The position numbers and the translations under genes are program-made. The notes under the pieces were generated by a model, which saw nothing but the letters and a program-made list of their open reading frames with translations, made no database searches and was not told where the DNA came from. A stretch of 64,000 bases of DNA from an uncultured Faecalibacterium sp. (lineage in GTDB: Bacteria; Bacillota; Clostridia; Oscillospirales; Ruminococcaceae): positions 1-64,000 of the forward strand of contig UQGD01000009.1 of NCBI GenBank assembly GCA_900540455.1, given 5' to 3'. Shown here piece by piece: positions 58,958 through 64,000 of this stretch (positions are counted from its first letter, which is position 1; every line of letters begins with the position of its first letter).

Positions 58958-60013
58958 ATGGCAACCAAGGTCACCATTCAGGATATTGCAAACGAACTGC
59001 AGCTTTCCCGCAACACAGTTTCAAAGGCCATCAACAACACCGGTGTGCTGGCAGATGCCACACGGGAGAAGATCCTGCGCAAAGCCGCCGAAATGGGCTA
59101 TAAGCAGTTTGCCTATCTGCCGCTGTTTCAGGAAGACGCTGCAAAAACAGCAGAGCCTTCCATTCTGCCGAATGATAAACGGGAGATCGCCATGCTGACG
59201 ACCCAGTTTCTGAGCAACTCTCACTTTTCCTCCATGATGCTGGATCGTTTCCAGTCGGAAATCGACCATCTGCACAGCTACATGACCATTCATCGCATTT
59301 CTCCCATAGAGCTGAAAGAGAAAAAGCTTCCATCTTCTCTCAATACCGAGCGCACAGCCGGCATCATCTGCTTTGAAGTATTCGACTATGACTACGCACA
59401 GATGCTGTGCGATCTGGATGTTCCGCTGCTGTTTGTAGACACCCCTGTGATGGATATGCGTCCTCCCCTTAAAGCCGACCGCCTTTATATGGAAAACCGC
59501 ATTGAGGTCCAGAATGTGGTAGCCCACATGGTTCAGCGCGGCAAAAAGCGCATCAGCTTTGCGGGGGATAAAAACCACTGTCAGTCCTTCTTTGAGCGTT
59601 ATATGGCTTATAAGGATGCAGTGGAGCACTTTGGTCTGACAGAAGGCCTGAGCACCTGTGCGATGCCATCTGGACAGCAGAACTATCCGGTATCCCTGTA
59701 CGAAACCATACGTCGGTTCAAAACGATGCCGGATGCCTTTGTCTGCGCCAATGACTTTGTTGCCATGGATCTGGTCAAGGCATTGAATGAGCTGGGGTAC
59801 TCGGTTCCCGATGATATCTGGGTCTGCGGCTTCGATGACAGTCAGGAGGCTTCCTACTTTGCCCCCCATCTGACTTCGATCCATATCCATGGACAGATTA
59901 TGGGCTACACCGCTGCCAATCTGCTTATGACCCGCATCGAAGAGCCATCGCTGAACTATCGCACCGTCTATACGGAAACCAACCTGATCCTGCGAGAATC
60001 CACAGGAGATTGA
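58958..60013 (+). CDS. LacI-family regulator of the sucrose/fructan module
   Basis: A 351-residue LacI/GalR regulator. The HTH is VTIQDIANELQLSRNTVSKA, with the hinge region ending MGYKQFAYLP. The effector domain has REIAMLTTQFLSNSHFSSMM, RTAGIICFEVFDYDYAQML and WVCGFDDSQEASYFAPHLTS. GAGGA lies before the ATG. It is divergent from the transporter operon and first in the operon for YesL, fructokinase and amylosucrase, so it likely controls both through the shared operator region, including itself. Ligand is probably sucrose, fructose or a phosphate. Confidence 0.92.
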   Translation: MATKVTIQDIANELQLSRNTVSKAINNTGVLADATREKILRKAAEMGYKQFAYLPLFQEDAAKTAEPSILPNDKREIAMLTTQFLSNSHFSSMMLDRFQSEIDHLHSYMTIHRISPIELKEKKLPSSLNTERTAGIICFEVFDYDYAQMLCDLDVPLLFVDTPVMDMRPPLKADRLYMENRIEVQNVVAHMVQRGKKRISFAGDKNHCQSFFERYMAYKDAVEHFGLTEGLSTCAMPSGQQNYPVSLYETIRRFKTMPDAFVCANDFVAMDLVKALNELGYSVPDDIWVCGFDDSQEASYFAPHLTSIHIHGQIMGYTAANLLMTRIEEPSLNYRTVYTETNLILRESTGD

Positions 60014-60030
60014 GCGAAAGGAGAACTACC

Positions 60031-60681
60031 ATGCGTGACCTGTGCAATACGGACAAGCCGCTGTTTGCTGTGCTGACGAAATTGACTTACAGTGCTTACC
60101 TGAACATCTTATGGCTCGTGTGCAGCCTGCCCATCGTTACCATAGGGGCTTCTACGACCGCATTGTTCTACGTCACACTCAAAATGGCGGAAGATCGGGA
60201 CGATGGTCTGACCCGGATGTTTTTTAAGGCGTTCCGGGAAAATTTTAAGCCTGCCACAAAACTCTGGCTTATCCTGCTGGCAGTCGGCAGTTTCCTGGCT
60301 GTGGATGGCTTTGTGCTGCGCCGAATGTGGAGCGAAAACATTTTCTGGACGCTGCTCACTGCAGTACTTATTGGTGCGGCAGTTCTGTACGGCATCGTTC
60401 TGCTGTATGCCTTTCCTCTGCTGGCACGGTTTGAAAACACCACCTTCGGCATCCTGAAAACAGCGTTTCTCGTGGGTGTCCGGTATCTGTTTTGCACCCT
60501 GCTGATGGCGGCGATCTATGGCATCATGGGGTACGTCATTGTGTTTGTGTTCACGCCTGCATTCCTGCTGGGCATGGGCTTCTGCGCCATGCTCTGCTCC
60601 TTTCTGATGCTTCGGATCCTCTATCTGATCGGTGGAGACCCTGATGCAGTACACGAGGAATACGACCATGACAAAAACTGA
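60031..60681 (+). CDS. YesL-family (DUF624) membrane protein
   Basis: A 216-residue protein with about five membrane helices. The N-terminal RDLCNTDKPLFAVLTKLTYS and SLPIVTIGASTTALFYVTLK resemble the YesL at 51979, with the same GASTTALFY-type motif after the first helix. AAAGGAG precedes ATG 60031 by seven bases. It starts 17 bases after lacI. Its role is unknown; both copies accompany LplB/YtcP transporters. Confidence 0.85.
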   Translation: MRDLCNTDKPLFAVLTKLTYSAYLNILWLVCSLPIVTIGASTTALFYVTLKMAEDRDDGLTRMFFKAFRENFKPATKLWLILLAVGSFLAVDGFVLRRMWSENIFWTLLTAVLIGAAVLYGIVLLYAFPLLARFENTTFGILKTAFLVGVRYLFCTLLMAAIYGIMGYVIVFVFTPAFLLGMGFCAMLCSFLMLRILYLIGGDPDAVHEEYDHDKN

Positions 60682-61285
60682 CCGGGATACACTCCGCTCC
60701 CTCCATGGGCACAAAAAGTGGGAGCACATCTGGGCATATTACAAGCTGCCCATTGTGATCGTGCTCATCGTCGTCTATATCCTCGGGTATGCAGCCTACC
60801 GTCATGTTACGAAAAAAGAGGATGTGCTTTACCTTGGTCTGGTAAATATCACTGCCGGGTCTGATCTGACGGAACAGCTTACCACCGGCTTTGCCGAGGC
60901 GCAGGGTCTGACCAAAAAGCAACAGGTCGATCTGCTGTCCGGCTTGCTGCTCAGCGAAAGCGAACGCGCAGAGGAGCAGTATGTATATGCTTCAGAGATG
61001 AAGCTGCTGGGTGCAGTCAGTGCCCAGCGGTTAGATGTTGTTCTGATGGACGAATATGCACGGGATCGACTGTTGGCAGATGATTATTTTCTCGATCTGC
61101 GGACACTGGATGCGTCTTTCCATGCACTGTCGGGTTTGAACGCCGGTGGGACCGTGCTGGATATTTCGGACACGCCGTTTGTCAGGCAGGCAGGTTTTTC
61201 TGGCAAGGTCTATCTTGGGGTAGTGCAGAATGCACCGCACCCGGAGCGTGCAGCCGCTTACATTCATTATCTGTTCCAGCGGTGA
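60668..61285 (+). CDS. Single-pass membrane protein of unknown function
   Basis: A 205-residue protein I do not recognise. A cytoplasmic N-terminus (KTDRDTLRSLHGHKKWEHIW) leads to one membrane helix, LPIVIVLIVVYILGYAAY, at residues 30-48. The remaining 155 residues should face outside. They look like half of a periplasmic binding-type fold: VLYLGLVNITAGSDLTEQLT, LDVVLMDEYARDRLLAD and a late KVYLGVVQNAPHP. It overlaps the YesL gene by 14 bases, with GAGGA upstream, so it is translated with it. It probably works with YesL and the ABC transporter. An earlier ATG at 60644 is possible. Confidence 0.75.
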   Translation: MTKTDRDTLRSLHGHKKWEHIWAYYKLPIVIVLIVVYILGYAAYRHVTKKEDVLYLGLVNITAGSDLTEQLTTGFAEAQGLTKKQQVDLLSGLLLSESERAEEQYVYASEMKLLGAVSAQRLDVVLMDEYARDRLLADDYFLDLRTLDASFHALSGLNAGGTVLDISDTPFVRQAGFSGKVYLGVVQNAPHPERAAAYIHYLFQR

Positions 61286-61328
61286 TCGTTGGTTTTTAAC
61301 TCATAGGATAAAAATAAGGAGAAAACGC

Positions 61329-62261
61329 ATGGACATTTTAACGATTGGTGAAGTTTTGATCGACCTGACCCAGACCGGCAAGGATGCGCGTGGCATTCCT
61401 CAGTTTGCCGCAAACCCCGGCGGTGCCCCGGCCAATCTGGCGGTGGCAGCCGCCCGGCTGGGGGCACAGACCACCTTTATCGGCAAGGTGGGTGCGGATG
61501 CCTTTGGCCGCTACCTGAAAGACGTTCTGGCAGAGAACAAGGTGGATGTTTCCGGCATGGCGGTGGATGCAGACCATCCCACCACCATGGCTGTTGTTTC
61601 GGTGGATGCCGCCGGTGAGCGGGATTTCAGCTTCTACCGCAGCGCCAACGCTGATGTGATGCTGTGCAAAGAGGACATTTCGGACGAGGCTCTGAAAGCC
61701 GCGAAAATCGTCCACTTCGGCTCGGTCAGCCTGACCGCTGACCCCTCTCGCACTGCCACGCTGGACGCTGCTGCCCGTGCCAAAAAGCTGGGTGCTGTCA
61801 TTACTTATGACCCGAATTACCGTGCAAACCTCTGGAAGAACAAAGAGGACGCCATTGCCCAGATGAAAGCTCCCCTGCCGCTGGTGGATATCCTGAAAGT
61901 ATCGGATGAAGAACTGCCTCTGCTCACCGGCACCACCGATTGTGCCGAGGGCACAGCCCAGCTGGCACAGAACGGCATCCGGCTGATTTTCGTCACCTTG
62001 GGTGCAAACGGCGTATTCTACCGCTTTGGGGAGAAAACTGGCCATGTGGCTGGCATCCCCTGCAAGGTGGGCGACACCAACGGCGCAGGTGACACCTTCT
62101 TTGGTGCTGCCCTGTCTAAGCTCTGCAAGGAGGAGTTGGACACCCTGACCGTGGACAAGCTGGAAAGCATTCTGGCCTTTGCCAACAAAGCGGCCAGCAT
62201 CACCACCAGCCGCCATGGTGCTATTCCTGCCATGCCCACCCTTGCGGAAGTGGAGGGCTGA
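61329..62261 (+). CDS. scrK: Fructokinase (PfkB family)
   Basis: A 310-residue ribokinase-fold sugar kinase. The N-terminal ILTIGEVLIDL and NPGGAPANLAVAAARLGA are signature 1, and the catalytic signature DTNGAGDTFFGAAL is near residue 246-259 with the base Asp. SVDAAGERDFSFYR is usual for fructokinases. It makes fructose-6-phosphate from the fructose freed by GH32 or amylosucrase. AAGGAG is seven bases before ATG 61329. The amylosucrase gene follows after three bases. A few other PfkB sugars, such as 2-keto-3-deoxygluconate, are less likely in this context. Confidence 0.9.
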   Translation: MDILTIGEVLIDLTQTGKDARGIPQFAANPGGAPANLAVAAARLGAQTTFIGKVGADAFGRYLKDVLAENKVDVSGMAVDADHPTTMAVVSVDAAGERDFSFYRSANADVMLCKEDISDEALKAAKIVHFGSVSLTADPSRTATLDAAARAKKLGAVITYDPNYRANLWKNKEDAIAQMKAPLPLVDILKVSDEELPLLTGTTDCAEGTAQLAQNGIRLIFVTLGANGVFYRFGEKTGHVAGIPCKVGDTNGAGDTFFGAALSKLCKEELDTLTVDKLESILAFANKAASITTSRHGAIPAMPTLAEVEG

Positions 62262-62264
62262 CCT

Positions 62265-64000
62265 ATGGCACAGGAGTTTTCCACCCGCTTTGCCCGCCAT
62301 AAGGACGAGCTGGAATGGCTGTTCATGGAGCTGTACCACAACCGGGAAGGGCTGGAGGTTCTGGAGCGGGAGATGGCAGAAGCCTACAACGCCCGCAGCG
62401 CCGAGCTGAAAGCGCTGGACAAGGCACGCTCTGCCGACCCGGAGTGGTACAAGCGGGGCAATATGTTCGGCATGACCATGTACACCGACCTCTTTGCCGG
62501 AAATCTGAAAGAACTGGCAAAGAAGCTGCCCTACCTCAAGGAGCAGAAGCTGACCTATCTGCACCTGATGCCCCTGCTGCAGATGCCCCACCCTCACAAC
62601 GATGGCGGCTATGCGGTGGAGGATTTCGATACCGTAGACCCTGCCCTTGGCACCAATAAGGATCTGGAAAACCTGACCCGGGAACTGCGGAAAGCGGGCA
62701 TCAGCCTGTGTCTGGATTTTGTCATGAACCACACCGCCAGCACCCACCGCTGGGCGATGGCGGCAAAGGCGGGCGACCCGTGGTTTCAGGCGTATTACCA
62801 TCTCTATGACGACCGCACCATCCCCGACCAGTACGAGCAGACTGTGCCGCAGGTGTTCCCCAACACTGCCCCTGGCAACTTTACATGGTGTGAGGAAATG
62901 CACAAGTGGGTGCTGACCACCTTCCACGACTACCAGTGGGACCTGAACTACGCAAACCCGGCGGTGTTCGTGGATATGACCAAGAGCGTCCTGCATCTGG
63001 CAAATCTGGGCGTGGAAGTGTTCCGCATTGATGCCGTGCCCTATATCTGGAAGCAGCTGGGCACGAACTGCCGCAATCTGCCGCAGGTGCACACCATCGT
63101 GCGGATGCTCCGCATGGTGCTGGAATGCGTCTGCCCGGCGGTCATCCTCAAGGGCGAGGTAGTCATGGCACCCAAGGAGCTTGCCGCCTACTTCGGCACG
63201 CCCGAAAAGCCGGAATGCCACATGCTCTACAACGTGTCCACCATGGTCAACCTGTGGAGCGCCCTTGCCAGCCGGGACACCCGGCTGCTGAAAGCCCAGC
63301 TGGATGCCCTCCACGCCCTGCCGGACAACTGCTGGTTTGTGAACTATCTGCGCTGCCACGATGACATTGGCTGGGGTCTGGACGAGGCAGTGGAAAACCG
63401 GCTCGGCATCGACCCGCAGAAGCACAAGGAATATCTGTACCACTTCTACGAGGGCAATTTCCCCGGCAGCTGGGCAAAGGGTGAGCTGTACAACTACGAC
63501 CCTGCCACCGGCGATGCCCGCAGCTGCGGCACCACCGCCAGCCTGTGCGGCGTGGAGCAGGCACTGGAAAAAGATGATAAGATTGCACTGGACTACGCTG
63601 TAAAGCGTGATCTTCTGTTGCACACTGCCATGGCGTTCTTACAGGGCTTCCCCATGCTGAACTGCGGTGACGAAATTGCCCAGTGCAACGGCTGGGACTA
63701 CAAAAACGACCCTGACCGTGTGGAGGACAGCCGCAATCTGCACCGCAGCCGCTTCAACTGGGAAAACGCAAAACAGCGCACCCGGAAGGGCACGCTGCAA
63801 AACCAGTTGTGGCAGGGCATGGAGCAGCTGCGCCAAATGCGGGCAGACCCCTGCTTTGCCCCGGATGCGTGGGTGACCACATGGGACAGCCACAACCCCG
63901 GCGTGCTGGCGCTGGTACGCAAGCGCGGCGAGGAAACGCTGGTGGGGCTGTTCAACTTTACCGAGTACCCGGCAGGAGCCAGTCTGGACGCTCTGGGCGG
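62265..64000 (+). CDS. Amylosucrase (GH13 subfamily 4), partial at window end
   Basis: At least 578 residues, open at the right edge. After a helical N-terminal domain (about 1-80) comes LPYLKEQKLTYLHLMPLLQM and NDGGYAVEDFDTVDPALGT, typical of amylosucrase. Region I is LDFVMNHTA, region II EVFRIDAVPYIWKQLGTNC with the nucleophile Asp, region III ILKGEVV with the acid Glu, region IV LRCHDDIGW. Amylosucrase uses sucrose as donor to extend an alpha-1,4-glucan and releases fructose; plain sucrose hydrolysis is a side or, in some members, main activity. GGAGG precedes ATG. It shares an operon with fructokinase. There is no signal peptide, so sucrose must be imported first. Sucrose phosphorylase is less likely, given the N-terminal domain. 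Confidence 0.88.
   Translation, partial: MAQEFSTRFARHKDELEWLFMELYHNREGLEVLEREMAEAYNARSAELKALDKARSADPEWYKRGNMFGMTMYTDLFAGNLKELAKKLPYLKEQKLTYLHLMPLLQMPHPHNDGGYAVEDFDTVDPALGTNKDLENLTRELRKAGISLCLDFVMNHTASTHRWAMAAKAGDPWFQAYYHLYDDRTIPDQYEQTVPQVFPNTAPGNFTWCEEMHKWVLTTFHDYQWDLNYANPAVFVDMTKSVLHLANLGVEVFRIDAVPYIWKQLGTNCRNLPQVHTIVRMLRMVLECVCPAVILKGEVVMAPKELAAYFGTPEKPECHMLYNVSTMVNLWSALASRDTRLLKAQLDALHALPDNCWFVNYLRCHDDIGWGLDEAVENRLGIDPQKHKEYLYHFYEGNFPGSWAKGELYNYDPATGDARSCGTTASLCGVEQALEKDDKIALDYAVKRDLLLHTAMAFLQGFPMLNCGDEIAQCNGWDYKNDPDRVEDSRNLHRSRFNWENAKQRTRKGTLQNQLWQGMEQLRQMRADPCFAPDAWVTTWDSHNPGVLALVRKRGEETLVGLFNFTEYPAGASLDALG

Overview
The window looks like chromosomal DNA of an anaerobic, gut-type Gram-positive bacterium of the Oscillospirales/Ruminococcaceae, most likely Faecalibacterium or a close relative. 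This rests on the high G+C third positions, strong AGGAGG ribosome sites, sigma-A promoters, a T-box leader, the order rplI-dnaB-tilS-hpt-ftsH, several ferredoxin-type oxidoreductases and LplB/YtcP-type sugar transporters. It is an inference from gene content, not from a database comparison.

Bases 1-41000 read as core genome. From the left: the end of metG, a DMT permease, TatD and a small protein; a T-box-controlled tryptophan ABC transporter (trpXYZ, minus); two family-2 glycosyltransferases; a SpoIID/LytB-like secreted protein; a MerR/TipAS regulator with a 19-bp-spacer promoter; a LacI-HAD pair; two unrecognised proteins with C-terminal membrane anchors downstream of ftsH-hpt-tilS-dnaB-rplI; a dus-yfhO-DUF6054 operon; a ferredoxin-tailed aldo/keto reductase; GntR, Fur and TetR regulators; NiaR with a GH13 enzyme; glgB; a polytopic membrane protein; a trigger-factor-like chaperone without its ribosome-binding domain next to a multi-cluster Fe-S protein; an acyl-CoA ligase-like enzyme; and a secreted SGNH hydrolase.

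At 41009-41053 lies the detached 3' half of a tRNA-Arg(CCT) gene, reading on the minus strand and followed by its terminator. This is the typical scar of site-specific integration. To its right the DNA becomes accessory: a two-gene HipA-like kinase locus, a palindrome-ended IS200/IS605-derived element, an XRE regulator, a complete alpha-glucoside module (LacI, lipoprotein, two permeases, GH31, GH13, YesL), a decayed serine recombinase, and a second, inverted copy of the IS200/IS605 end. No second tRNA copy is visible, so the right edge of the island is not in this window or has decayed.

From 53499 to the end is a divergent sucrose/fructan module. The minus operon carries two permeases, a lipoprotein and a GH32 beta-fructosidase. 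The plus operon carries LacI, YesL, a small membrane-anchored protein, fructokinase and an amylosucrase that runs off the window. An operator-rich intergenic region separates them. Neither sugar transporter encodes its own ATPase, so both probably share one encoded elsewhere. GH32 or amylosucrase would split sucrose, fructokinase would phosphorylate fructose, and amylosucrase would add glucose to an alpha-glucan that GlgB from the core region could branch.
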